Shown here piece after piece: positions 52,795-61,639 of a DNA stretch of 64,000 nucleotides (its first letter is position 1; the number at the start of each line of letters is the position of its first letter). The notes under the pieces were generated by a model. That model was not told the DNA's origin, searched no databases, and saw only the letters and a list, made by a program, of their open reading frames with translations. Source of the stretch: Bacteroidales bacterium MB20-C3-3 (lineage in GTDB: Bacteria; Bacteroidota; Bacteroidia; Bacteroidales; UBA932); contig CP141202.1 in the NCBI GenBank assembly GCA_035609245.1, positions 186,001 to 250,000 of the forward strand, given 5' to 3'. The position numbers and the translations under genes are program-made.

Positions 52795-54903
52795 ATGAAA
52801 AAATTTCTTTTTGCAATGATTGCTGCAGGTGCGATATTTACATCGTGCGGTCAAAAGACAGAATCTGGAAATCCATTACTGGAGGACTGGAATACTCCAT
52901 TTGGTATTCCACCGTTTGAGAAGATTAAGATTGAGCATTTTATGCCAGCGTTTGTTGAGGCTATGACCCAGCATAAAGCAGAAATTGACTCTATTATAAA
53001 TAATACAGAAGAGCCTACATTTGAAAACACCATTGTCGCTTATGATAATGCAGGTGCTTTACTGGATAAAATATCTCCTGTTTTCTCACACATTAGTGGC
53101 ACAGACTCAAATAACGAAGTTCTTGCTTTGGAAAAAGAGCTCTCGCCAATCAGAAGCAAGCATTATAATGAGATAAGTCTTAATCAAGGCCTTTTTGAAA
53201 GAGTTAAAGCGGTCTATCTTAAAAAGGATTCACTTGGACTAAATCCTGAACAGATGAGGCTTCTTGACGAAATGTATAAAGGATTTGTCAGAAGCGGAGC
53301 AGATCTGCCGGAAGATAAAAAAACAGAACTGAAAAAGATCAACGAAGAGATCTCTGCCCTTCAACTTCAATTTGGACAGAATTTACTTGCTGAAACAGGT
53401 TCCTACAAACTGGTAATTGATAAAGAAGAGGATCTTGCAGGGTTGTCTGAAGCCTTAAAGACATCAGCATTCGCAAGGGGAGAGAAAGACTCTTCCACAA
53501 CTGGAAAATGGGTTTTTGGACTTGATAATCCCAGTATAATTCCATTTTTACAACAAGCTGAAAACAGAGAGCTAAGAAAAGAGATTCTTAATGCGTATCT
53601 AAACAGGTGTAACAACAACAATGAATTTGATAACAAAGAGGTTATTAAAAAGCTAATTGATTTAAGACTTAAAAGAGCAAAAATACTTGGTTTTGAGAAT
53701 TTTGCACAATATCAACTAGAGACCAGAATGGCGAAAACGGAGGAGAATGTTTACAACCTCCTAAATCAGCTTTGGAAACCGGCTTTAGAGTCTGCAAAAA
53801 AGGAGCTTGCTGATATGTCAGCAATAGCTAAAGAGAGTGGACTTGAAGGTGATCTTGAGGCAGCTGACTGGAGATTCTATTTTGAAAAGGCTATGGCGAA
53901 AAAATTCGACCTTAGTGATTCTCAGTTAAGACCATATTTTAAGTTGGAAAATGTAAGAGATGGAATCTTCTATGTAGCTAACAAACTTTATGGAATTACA
54001 TTTACACAGCTGGATAATGTACCTATGCCTCATGCTGAATCAACTGTTTATGAGTGTAAAGATGAAGATGGTTCTCACCTGGGTATTATTTATATGGATA
54101 TGTTTGCACGCCCAGGTGCTAAAAGAGGTGGCGCTTGGTGTAGTGGTTTCCGTTCACAAACATATAAAAATGGTGAGAGAGTTGCCCCACTTGTACTTAT
54201 TGTTGGGAACTTTACAAGACCTAATGGTAATGAACCTGCTTTACTTAGTACAGATGAAACAGAAACTTTCTTCCACGAGTTTGGGCATGCTCTGGCGAGT
54301 CTTCTTAAAGATGTAAATTATTATGGTGTTGGCGGAATGACAAGAGATTTTGTTGAGTTGCCATCTCAAATTATGGAGCATTGGGCATTTGAACCTCAAG
54401 TTCTCAAAGAGTATGCAAAACACTACCAAACTGGTGAAGTAATTCCTCAGGAGCTTGTTGATAAAATTGTAAATGCTGGTAAATATGGTCAGGGATTTGC
54501 AACTACTGAATATCTTGCAGCCTCTCTGTTAGATATGGATTTCCATATTCTTAAAGAGATTCCTGCAGATTTGGATGTTAATGCATTTGAATCTAAAGTT
54601 CTTGGAGATAGAGGCCTTGTTTCTCAAATTCCACCTAGATACAGAAGTACTTATTTCAGCCACACATTCGGTGGTGGATATACTGCTGGATATTACTCAT
54701 ATATTTGGGCTGAAGTTCTTGATAGTGATGCTTACCAGGCATTTGTTGAGACCGGAGATATTTTTAATAAGGAGGTTGCAACTAAATTCCGTAAAGAGAT
54801 TCTTGCAAGAGCAGGTCAGGATGAAGCAATGACCCTTTATGTTAATTTCAGAGGAAAAGAGCCGGGTATTGACCCACTTTTGAAAAACAGAGGTTTAAAA
54901 TAA
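52795..54903 (+). CDS. M3 family metallopeptidase, Dcp-like lipoprotein
   Basis: Zinc oligopeptidase of 702 residues, probably a dipeptidyl carboxypeptidase. Lipobox TSC at about residues 17-19 suggests envelope attachment. The zinc site is HEFGH at 494-498 with a further Glu in DFVELPSQIMEHW about 25 residues on. Start and end motifs of the Dcp group are present (NPLLEDWNTPFGIPPF near the N-terminus; FGGGYTAGYYSYIWAEVLD near the C-terminus). Follows rpoD by 31 bases; a strong terminator follows. Confidence 0.93.
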   Translation: MKKFLFAMIAAGAIFTSCGQKTESGNPLLEDWNTPFGIPPFEKIKIEHFMPAFVEAMTQHKAEIDSIINNTEEPTFENTIVAYDNAGALLDKISPVFSHISGTDSNNEVLALEKELSPIRSKHYNEISLNQGLFERVKAVYLKKDSLGLNPEQMRLLDEMYKGFVRSGADLPEDKKTELKKINEEISALQLQFGQNLLAETGSYKLVIDKEEDLAGLSEALKTSAFARGEKDSSTTGKWVFGLDNPSIIPFLQQAENRELRKEILNAYLNRCNNNNEFDNKEVIKKLIDLRLKRAKILGFENFAQYQLETRMAKTEENVYNLLNQLWKPALESAKKELADMSAIAKESGLEGDLEAADWRFYFEKAMAKKFDLSDSQLRPYFKLENVRDGIFYVANKLYGITFTQLDNVPMPHAESTVYECKDEDGSHLGIIYMDMFARPGAKRGGAWCSGFRSQTYKNGERVAPLVLIVGNFTRPNGNEPALLSTDETETFFHEFGHALASLLKDVNYYGVGGMTRDFVELPSQIMEHWAFEPQVLKEYAKHYQTGEVIPQELVDKIVNAGKYGQGFATTEYLAASLLDMDFHILKEIPADLDVNAFESKVLGDRGLVSQIPPRYRSTYFSHTFGGGYTAGYYSYIWAEVLDSDAYQAFVETGDIFNKEVATKFRKEILARAGQDEAMTLYVNFRGKEPGIDPLLKNRGLK

Positions 54904-54920
54904 TCAATTTTTATACTGGA

Positions 54921-54957
54921 AAAAGGGGCTGATAAAAAAATCAGCCCCCTTTTTTTT
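54921..54957 (+). terminator. Terminator after the M3 peptidase
   Basis: Stem GGGGCTGA with TCAGCCCC, A-rich loop, flanked by an A run before and eight T after. Confidence 0.88.
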
Positions 54958-54971
54958 GTATATTTGCCTAT

Positions 54972-56189
54972 ATGCAATTGACAGCTGATAATATTTTACT
55001 GATAGGCTCAGTTTTGATATTTGTAAGCATAGTTGCCGGAAAAGCTGCTTACAAATTTGGAGTCCCGCTATTGTTACTGTTTCTTACAGTTGGTATGATA
55101 TTCGGTAGCGATGGAATAGGTATTAAGTTTGAAAGTCCGTACATAGCTCAGTTTATTGGGAATGTTGCTTTAAGTATAATCCTTTTTTCAGGAGGTTTGG
55201 ATACTAAGATTAAAGATATCCGTCCTGTCCTTGCACCTGGAATATTACTCTCAACACTAGGGGTTCTTTTGACCACACTTTTCACTGGGCTGCTCATATA
55301 TCTGATTACTTCCGTCTTAACGGGCTTCCCTGGTCTGACAATTGCGGAATCAATGTTACTTGCTTCAATAATGTCATCAACTGATTCTGCATCTGTATTT
55401 TCGATTTTAAGGTCAAAAGGTATAAAATTAAAGGAGAACCTTAAGCCTCTTCTTGAATTAGAGAGCGGAAGTAACGACCCAATGGCATATATGCTAATGC
55501 TTATTTTTTTAAAGATGGTTATCTCTGGTGAATCTTCTGCATCATCATTTTTAATCTCTTTCCTTATACAATTTTCTGTTGGTGCTGTATGTGGATATGT
55601 TTTTGCACAAATTGCCATTTTTTTTATCAGACGATTAAATACCGAGAACAAATCTCTTTATCATGTACTTCTGCTTGCAACTCTTTTCTTTACGCAATCT
55701 GCAACAGGGCTAGTTGGAGGTAATGGATTCCTGGCAGTTTACATCGCTGGTCTTATTATTGGAAATCACAAAACACAATGTGATCCAACCGCTTATACCT
55801 TTTTTGACAGCATAGCCTGGTTAAGTCAACTTGTTCTTTTCCTTACTTTAGGCCTTTTTGTTAATCCTAATGAGTTAATTGACATTGCCCTGCCTGGTAT
55901 TTTAATCGCTATTTCATTAACCGTAATATCAAGACCGTTAGCTGTATTTATCACTCTTACCCCATTTAAAAATTTCTCAAATAAGGCCAAACATTATATC
56001 TCCTGGATTGGTTTAAGAGGTGCTGTGCCTGTAGTATTTGCAACTTATCCTCTAATTGCCGGTATAAAAAATGGTCAAGCGATGTTTGATATAGTCTTCT
56101 TTGTCACAATTGTATCATTACTTCTTCAGGGAACTTCAGTCAGCTTATCTGCAAGAAAGCTATCTTTGTCAGATGAGGTTGAGAAATGA
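54972..56189 (+). CDS. Potassium/proton antiporter, CPA1 (NhaP2-like), membrane domain only
   Basis: Multi-pass monovalent cation:proton antiporter of 405 residues with about 12-13 hydrophobic helices. Seen: SGGLDTKIKDIRPVLAPG, SSTDSASVFSILRSKG (the CPA Asp region), ELESGSNDPMAYML and WIGLRGAVPVVFATYPL. Many NhaP2/CvrA proteins carry a C-terminal TrkA-C domain; here the protein ends shortly after the last helix. Ion specificity is inferred from family. Confidence 0.87.
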   Translation: MQLTADNILLIGSVLIFVSIVAGKAAYKFGVPLLLLFLTVGMIFGSDGIGIKFESPYIAQFIGNVALSIILFSGGLDTKIKDIRPVLAPGILLSTLGVLLTTLFTGLLIYLITSVLTGFPGLTIAESMLLASIMSSTDSASVFSILRSKGIKLKENLKPLLELESGSNDPMAYMLMLIFLKMVISGESSASSFLISFLIQFSVGAVCGYVFAQIAIFFIRRLNTENKSLYHVLLLATLFFTQSATGLVGGNGFLAVYIAGLIIGNHKTQCDPTAYTFFDSIAWLSQLVLFLTLGLFVNPNELIDIALPGILIAISLTVISRPLAVFITLTPFKNFSNKAKHYISWIGLRGAVPVVFATYPLIAGIKNGQAMFDIVFFVTIVSLLLQGTSVSLSARKLSLSDEVEK

Positions 56190-56235
56190 TTGAATTCTTA
56201 ATATTATCTTTGCAAAAATCTAATAAATCAAAAGT

Positions 56236-57594
56236 ATGTCTCATTTCTTACACGAGGTAGGAGAGTTCATTGTTACCTTTGGCAATTGGCTCTGGGGGCT
56301 TCCCCTTTTTTTATTGCTTATCGGGGGAGGTTTCTGGTTCCTGGTGTATTCTGGATTCGTACCTTTCAGATACTTTGGAAGAGCTATTAAATCATTACGA
56401 AAGAAAGAGGATGATGCGCCAGGTCAGATAAGCTCTTTTGAGGCATTAGCAAGTGCGATTGCATCAACGGTTGGGATGGGTAATATTTCAGGTGTAGCAG
56501 TTGCTCTGACTATGGGTGGCCCGGGAACAATATTCTGGATGTGGGTTAGTGCTATTGTTGGTATGGCAACTAAGTTTTTTGAAGGGACACTTACGATAAT
56601 GTTTAAAGGCAAAGATACCTCTGGAGAAGCACAAGGCGGACCGATGTATATGATAACAGAAGGTCTCGGTAAATCATGGAGACCACTTGCAGTTTTCTTC
56701 TCAGTTTTTGGTTTGATTGGAACACTTTGTCTGATGCAGGCTAATCAACTTACAGAAGCAATAACTACTGTTATAACTACACCTATGGGAATAGAAAACA
56801 CAGGCTTCCTAAGATTTTCGATAGGTCTGGGCATGACCTTGATAGTTGCGGTTGTTGTTTTAGGAGGAATAAAAAGGATCTCCAGGGTGGCATCAAGATT
56901 AGTCCCCTCTATGGTTTTGTTATACTTTATTTTAGTTGGATATATTCTTATAACTCATATCAGTGCTGTACCAGAAGTTTTTGCTTCAATATTCAGAGAG
57001 GCATTTCAATTTAAAGCTGGCCTTGGAGGGTTAGCAGGGTCTGCAATTGTCATTGGAGCCAGAAGGGCTGCATTTGTTAACGAGGCTGGGGTCGGAACAG
57101 CATCAATGATGCATGGAGCATCAAAGAACAGTGAGCCGGTCAGAGAGGGACTTGTCGCAATGCTGGGCCCTTCAATTGATTCTGGGCTGGTTTGTACTCT
57201 TACCGCTTTAGCCATTCTGGTAAACGGGAATTATGAGGTTTCACAACTTCAGGGGATTCAGATGGCAATGAACTCATTTCAACTCTCAATCCCTGGAATG
57301 GGACACTATTTACTTTTAGGAATGGCATTTATTTTTGCATTTTCCACGATGTTCTCATATTCATATTATGGGGTAAAATGTACTAATTTTCTGTTTGGAG
57401 CTAAATATGCTCATCTTTATAATTATTTCTTCCTTGCAATGCTGGTTGTAGGCGCAATGATATCACTAGATGTTGTAGTTGGAGTAATTGACAGTGCGTA
57501 TGCGTTGATGGCAATTCCTACAATGTTTACACTCCTTGTATTATCTCCAAAAGTTAAGAGGGAGATGAAAATTTATTTCAATAAACAAAAATAG
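56236..57594 (+). CDS. Alanine/sodium symporter, AGCS family
   Basis: Amino acid carrier protein of 452 residues with about 11 hydrophobic helices. Seen: FEALASAIASTVGMGNISGVAVAL and GGPGTIFWMWVSAIVGMATKFFEGTL (the AGCS signature area), GEAQGGPMYMI and FVNEAGVGTASMMHGASK. Imports alanine or glycine with Na+ or H+. Five bases before argS, so the two may be cotranscribed. Confidence 0.94.
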   Translation: MSHFLHEVGEFIVTFGNWLWGLPLFLLLIGGGFWFLVYSGFVPFRYFGRAIKSLRKKEDDAPGQISSFEALASAIASTVGMGNISGVAVALTMGGPGTIFWMWVSAIVGMATKFFEGTLTIMFKGKDTSGEAQGGPMYMITEGLGKSWRPLAVFFSVFGLIGTLCLMQANQLTEAITTVITTPMGIENTGFLRFSIGLGMTLIVAVVVLGGIKRISRVASRLVPSMVLLYFILVGYILITHISAVPEVFASIFREAFQFKAGLGGLAGSAIVIGARRAAFVNEAGVGTASMMHGASKNSEPVREGLVAMLGPSIDSGLVCTLTALAILVNGNYEVSQLQGIQMAMNSFQLSIPGMGHYLLLGMAFIFAFSTMFSYSYYGVKCTNFLFGAKYAHLYNYFFLAMLVVGAMISLDVVVGVIDSAYALMAIPTMFTLLVLSPKVKREMKIYFNKQK

Positions 57595-57599
57595 ATAGA

Positions 57600-59378
57600 A
57601 TGGAACTAGAATTACTTATAAAACATAAGCTTGGTGAAGCAGTAAAAGATCTTTATAATTCAGATATACCGTTGACAGATTTACAGATACAGTCAACCAG
57701 AAAAGATTTTGAAGGTGATCTGACGGCTGTTGTTTTTCCATTTTTAAAGATTTCAAAAAAATCCCCCGAAAAAACGGCAGAAGAAATAGGCAAATATTTA
57801 GCAGATAATGTAAGAGAGATCTCTTCCTATAATGTAGTAAAAGGGTTTTTAAATATTACAATTTCTGATGATTATTGGATTGATACATTAAAATTAATTT
57901 CATCATCACCTGACTGGGGTGTTTTTCCAAAGTCAGGCAGAAGGGTGATGGTAGAGTTCTCCTCTCCAAATACCAATAAACCGCTGCATCTTGGTCACAT
58001 CAGAAATAATCTGCTGGGATGGTCTGTTTCAAAACTTCTTGAGTGTAATGGTCACGAAGTAATAAAAGTAAATCTGGTAAACGACAGAGGTATCCATATT
58101 TGTAAATCTATGCTTGCATGGAAAAGAGAGTCTAATGGAGAGACCCCTTCAAGTACTGGTTTAAAGGGTGATCACCTTGTTGGAAAGTATTATGTTATCT
58201 TTAACGACCTGCTAAAAAAAGAGATTGAAGGTCTCGTAGACTCCGGAATGGAGAGGGAAGAGGCAGAAAAATCAAGTCAGATAATGAAAGAAGCACAGGA
58301 AATGTTACTTCAATGGGAGCAGGGAGATAAAGAGGTTGTAGATCTTTGGAGGAGGATGAATGGATGGGTATATGAAGGTTTTGATCAGACATATAAAAGA
58401 ATGGGCGTTTCATTTGACAAAACATATTACGAATCAAACACCTACCTTCTGGGTAAAGAGTTAGTCAAGGAGGGGCTTAAAAAAAATGTATTTTTCAGTA
58501 AGGAGAATGGATCAGTATGGTGTGATCTTACACCCGACGGGCTTGATGAAAAATTACTGTTAAGATCTGATGGGACATCAGTATATATGACTCAAGATCT
58601 TGGAACAGCTAATCAAAGATTTTCTGAATACTCCTTTGACGAACATATTTATGTAGTAGGAAACGAGCAAAATTACCATTTTCAGGTACTGAAACTAATC
58701 TTGAAGAAATTGGGATTTGACTGGGCCGATTCAATTTATCATCTCTCTTATGGAATGGTTGAACTTCCTCAGGGGAAGATGAAATCTAGAGAGGGTACAG
58801 TCGTTGACGCAGATGACCTGATAGATAGTATGGTCTCTACTGCAAAAGAGACTTCCATTGAGTTGGGGAAGCTGGATAATATGAACCAGGAAGAGCAGTT
58901 TCGGCTTTTTGAAATGCTCGGTCTAGGAGCCCTGAAGTATTTTATACTTAAAGTAGATCCAAGAAAGACAATGCTTTTTGACCCCAAAGAATCTATTGAT
59001 TTTAACGGTAATACGGGACCTTTTATACAGTATACTCATGCCAGAATCAAATCAATTTTAAGAAAAGCAGAAGAGCAAAATATTTCATCTCGTTTTACTA
59101 ATGCACATTTGAATCCTGTAGAAGTTGAGATAATCAAAATGCTGAATTACTTCCCGGCAAAAATTTCAGAGGCAGGCGAGGCTCACTCTCCGGCCCTCGT
59201 AGCAAATTATTGTTATGATTTGGCTAAAGAATTCAACCGCTACTATCACGAAGTACCAATATTAAAAGAAGAAAACGAGTCAGTAAAGTCTCAGAGACTT
59301 ATTCTGATTGATTCAATTTCAAGAATTTTATCCAGAGGAATGGGAATTCTTGGCATTGAGTTACCGGACAGAATGTAA
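57600..59378 (+). CDS. argS: Arginyl-tRNA synthetase
   Basis: Class I synthetase charging tRNA-Arg, 592 residues. Seen: Arg_tRNA_synt_N domain (about 1-90), FSSPNTNKPLHLGHIRNN containing the HIGH-type motif HLGH, a KMSKS equivalent GKMKSREGTVVDADDL, and the C-terminal anticodon-binding DALR domain (NTGPFIQYTHARIKSIL). The stop is followed after 3 bases by the YgiQ-type gene. Confidence 0.97.
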   Translation: MELELLIKHKLGEAVKDLYNSDIPLTDLQIQSTRKDFEGDLTAVVFPFLKISKKSPEKTAEEIGKYLADNVREISSYNVVKGFLNITISDDYWIDTLKLISSSPDWGVFPKSGRRVMVEFSSPNTNKPLHLGHIRNNLLGWSVSKLLECNGHEVIKVNLVNDRGIHICKSMLAWKRESNGETPSSTGLKGDHLVGKYYVIFNDLLKKEIEGLVDSGMEREEAEKSSQIMKEAQEMLLQWEQGDKEVVDLWRRMNGWVYEGFDQTYKRMGVSFDKTYYESNTYLLGKELVKEGLKKNVFFSKENGSVWCDLTPDGLDEKLLLRSDGTSVYMTQDLGTANQRFSEYSFDEHIYVVGNEQNYHFQVLKLILKKLGFDWADSIYHLSYGMVELPQGKMKSREGTVVDADDLIDSMVSTAKETSIELGKLDNMNQEEQFRLFEMLGLGALKYFILKVDPRKTMLFDPKESIDFNGNTGPFIQYTHARIKSILRKAEEQNISSRFTNAHLNPVEVEIIKMLNYFPAKISEAGEAHSPALVANYCYDLAKEFNRYYHEVPILKEENESVKSQRLILIDSISRILSRGMGILGIELPDRM

Positions 59379-59381
59379 GAG

Positions 59382-61112
59382 ATGCAAAGCAATAACACAT
59401 TTCCAATTCCTACGACAAAGAAAGAGATGGAGGCTCTTGGCTGGAGTAGTGCCGATGTTATCCTCTTTTCAGGAGACGCATTTGTTGATCATCCATCTTT
59501 TGGTACAGCTGTTATTGCCAGAGTATTACTTAATAATGGCTACAAGGTAGCAGTAGTTCCTCAGCCAAACTGGAGGGATGATTTGCGAGACTTTAAAAAA
59601 TTGGGTGTGCCAAATTTGTTTTTTGGTGTAAACTCAGGTGTAATGGATTCTATGATTAATCATTACACTGCAAATAAGAGACTTAGAAGTAATGATGCTT
59701 ACACACCCGGTGGAGAATCTGGAAGGAGACCAGATTATGCTGTATCTGTATATTCAAAAATTTTAAAACAATTATTCCCTGAAGTTCCCGTAGTAGTAGG
59801 TGGAGTTGAGGCCTCTCTAAGAAGATTTACTCATTATGATTATTGGCAAGACAAATTATTACCATCGATTCTTGTAGAATCCGGAGCTGACTGGCTTGTA
59901 TATGGCATGGGTGAGATGCCGGTACTTGAACTTGCATACAAAATCTCTATTGGAGAGAGTGTCGAGATGATAAGAAGAACAAAGCAGATAGGGTACATTA
60001 CAAATACAAAATCATCATTTTTTACCGATTCATTATTACTAAATTCCTATGAAGAGTGTTTAAAAAGCAAGGAGGCATTTGCGGCCAATTTTAATATTAT
60101 CGAGTCAGAGTCTAACAGCTGGAGTTCCAAACATATTATTGAGCCTGTAGGAGATAAGTTTGTTCACATAACCTCCCCCTGGCCTTTATTAACTCAGCAA
60201 GAGCTGGACTCAGTCTACGATCTCCCATACACAAGAAAACCTCATCCCAGATATGGAGTTAAACCGATATCTGCATATGAAATGATAAAATTTTCAGTTA
60301 ATACACACAGAGGCTGCTTTGGCTCATGTACATTTTGTACAATATCTGCTCATCAGGGGAAATTTGTACAATCAAGATCTGAAAATTCAGTTATTAAAGA
60401 GGTTGAGAAGATTGTCAGTATGGAGGACTTTCGAGGTAATATTTCAGATTTAGGCGGACCATCTGCAAATATGTATAAAATGGAGGGAAAAAATCTGCTT
60501 CAGTGCCATAAATGCAGAAGAGACAGCTGTATCTATCCCAATATTTGCAATAACCTTAATAACTCTCACACACCATTGCTTGACCTCTACAAAAAAGTTG
60601 CAGTTGTAAAGGGTGTCAAAAAAGCTTTTATCGGAAGCGGAATCAGATATGATCTTTTTATTAACGAGAGAGGATATCTGAACGATTCAGGAAAAACATA
60701 TCTTGAAGAGGTAATTACAAAACATACTTCAGGAAGATTTAAAGTTGCTCCGGAACATACATCTGACCATGTTTTAAAAGCAATGGGAAAACCATCATTT
60801 AAATTATTTGAAAAGCTTAAGAGTGAATTTAAAATTATCACAAATAAGCATAACTTAAAATATCAAATTGTTCCATATTTCATTTCCAGCCATCCTGGTT
60901 GTAAAATAGATGATATGAAATCACTTGCTCAAAACCCACATTTAAAAGATATTAGTTTAGAGCAGGTGCAGGATTTTACACCAACACCTATGACACGCTC
61001 ATCAATATCATTCTATACCGGAATAGATCCAAAAACAATGAAAAAAATCTTTGTTGAGAGAGATCCAAAAATGAAACAAAAACAAAAATCATTTTTTTTC
61101 AATAAAAAGTAA
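59382..61112 (+). CDS. YgiQ family radical SAM protein
   Basis: Radical S-adenosylmethionine enzyme of unknown reaction, 576 residues. The 4Fe-4S motif is CxxxCxxC at Cys312, Cys316 and Cys319 (HRGCFGSCTFC). The N-terminal YgiQ_N region (WSSADVILFSGDAFVDHPSFG, and VVVGGVEASLRRFTHYDYW) is intact. A further Cys cluster, CHKCRRDSCIYPNIC, lies near residues 370-390 and may hold another cluster. The family is widespread but unassigned. Three bases after argS. Confidence 0.92.
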   Translation: MQSNNTFPIPTTKKEMEALGWSSADVILFSGDAFVDHPSFGTAVIARVLLNNGYKVAVVPQPNWRDDLRDFKKLGVPNLFFGVNSGVMDSMINHYTANKRLRSNDAYTPGGESGRRPDYAVSVYSKILKQLFPEVPVVVGGVEASLRRFTHYDYWQDKLLPSILVESGADWLVYGMGEMPVLELAYKISIGESVEMIRRTKQIGYITNTKSSFFTDSLLLNSYEECLKSKEAFAANFNIIESESNSWSSKHIIEPVGDKFVHITSPWPLLTQQELDSVYDLPYTRKPHPRYGVKPISAYEMIKFSVNTHRGCFGSCTFCTISAHQGKFVQSRSENSVIKEVEKIVSMEDFRGNISDLGGPSANMYKMEGKNLLQCHKCRRDSCIYPNICNNLNNSHTPLLDLYKKVAVVKGVKKAFIGSGIRYDLFINERGYLNDSGKTYLEEVITKHTSGRFKVAPEHTSDHVLKAMGKPSFKLFEKLKSEFKIITNKHNLKYQIVPYFISSHPGCKIDDMKSLAQNPHLKDISLEQVQDFTPTPMTRSSISFYTGIDPKTMKKIFVERDPKMKQKQKSFFFNKK

Positions 61113-61182
61113 AAAAGCTTGTAGAAAACTTATTTTTTTGCACTATAATTGCAGCCCGAATTTTAACTCGAACATTATTTTT

Positions 61183-61575
61183 ATGGAGAAAAAACCAAAT
61201 ACAACTAAAGACACATCAGTTAGCAAGACAGGCCCTTCTCAGTCAAAGCGCAGATCGGTAGTTAGTTATAATAATCTTAGTCCTGAACTTCTTGCTATTC
61301 TTAAAGAGAAGTATCCCAGAGGATATGCAGATTATATGGGAGAGATATTCAAGGTTGATAAGCCTGATGGATCTTTCTTCTACGCTATATCATTAGAAGT
61401 ACCTGATGCAGTATATCTGGTTAAGGTAGATGTTAAAATTGACGATTATGAAGAGGCTGCCGATGAATTATTTGGTGGTGGATCATCAGAGGTAGACGGA
61501 TCTGAACCGGACGAATTCCCGGAAGATGATTCGGTAGGTTCTTTCTCTGAAGAGCAAGAGGATTCAGACGAATAA
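61183..61575 (+). CDS. Small acidic-tailed protein, conserved in Bacteroidales, function unknown
   Basis: A 130-residue soluble protein. A Lys/Thr/Ser-rich N-terminus (1-25) precedes a compact middle (LSPELLAILKEKYPRGYADYM, then VDKPDGSFFYAISLEV and VYLVKVDVKID) and a tail of almost only Asp, Glu, Ser and Gly. Similar unnamed proteins are, to my knowledge, found in other Bacteroidales. The ATG at 61183 is preferred over 61138, which adds 15 unremarkable residues. Seventy bases after the YgiQ gene; a terminator follows. Confidence 0.7.
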   Translation: MEKKPNTTKDTSVSKTGPSQSKRRSVVSYNNLSPELLAILKEKYPRGYADYMGEIFKVDKPDGSFFYAISLEVPDAVYLVKVDVKIDDYEEAADELFGGGSSEVDGSEPDEFPEDDSVGSFSEEQEDSDE

Positions 61576-61602
61576 ATCGGATCTTAATTTCTTAAATTTT
61601 AC

Positions 61603-61627
61603 AAGGCTGATTTATCAGCCTTTTTTT
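61603..61627 (+). terminator. Terminator after the small acidic protein gene
   Basis: Eight-base-pair stem AAGGCTGA with TCAGCCTT, TTTA loop, followed by a T run. Confidence 0.8.
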
Positions 61628-61639
61628 GTATTTTCGTGT

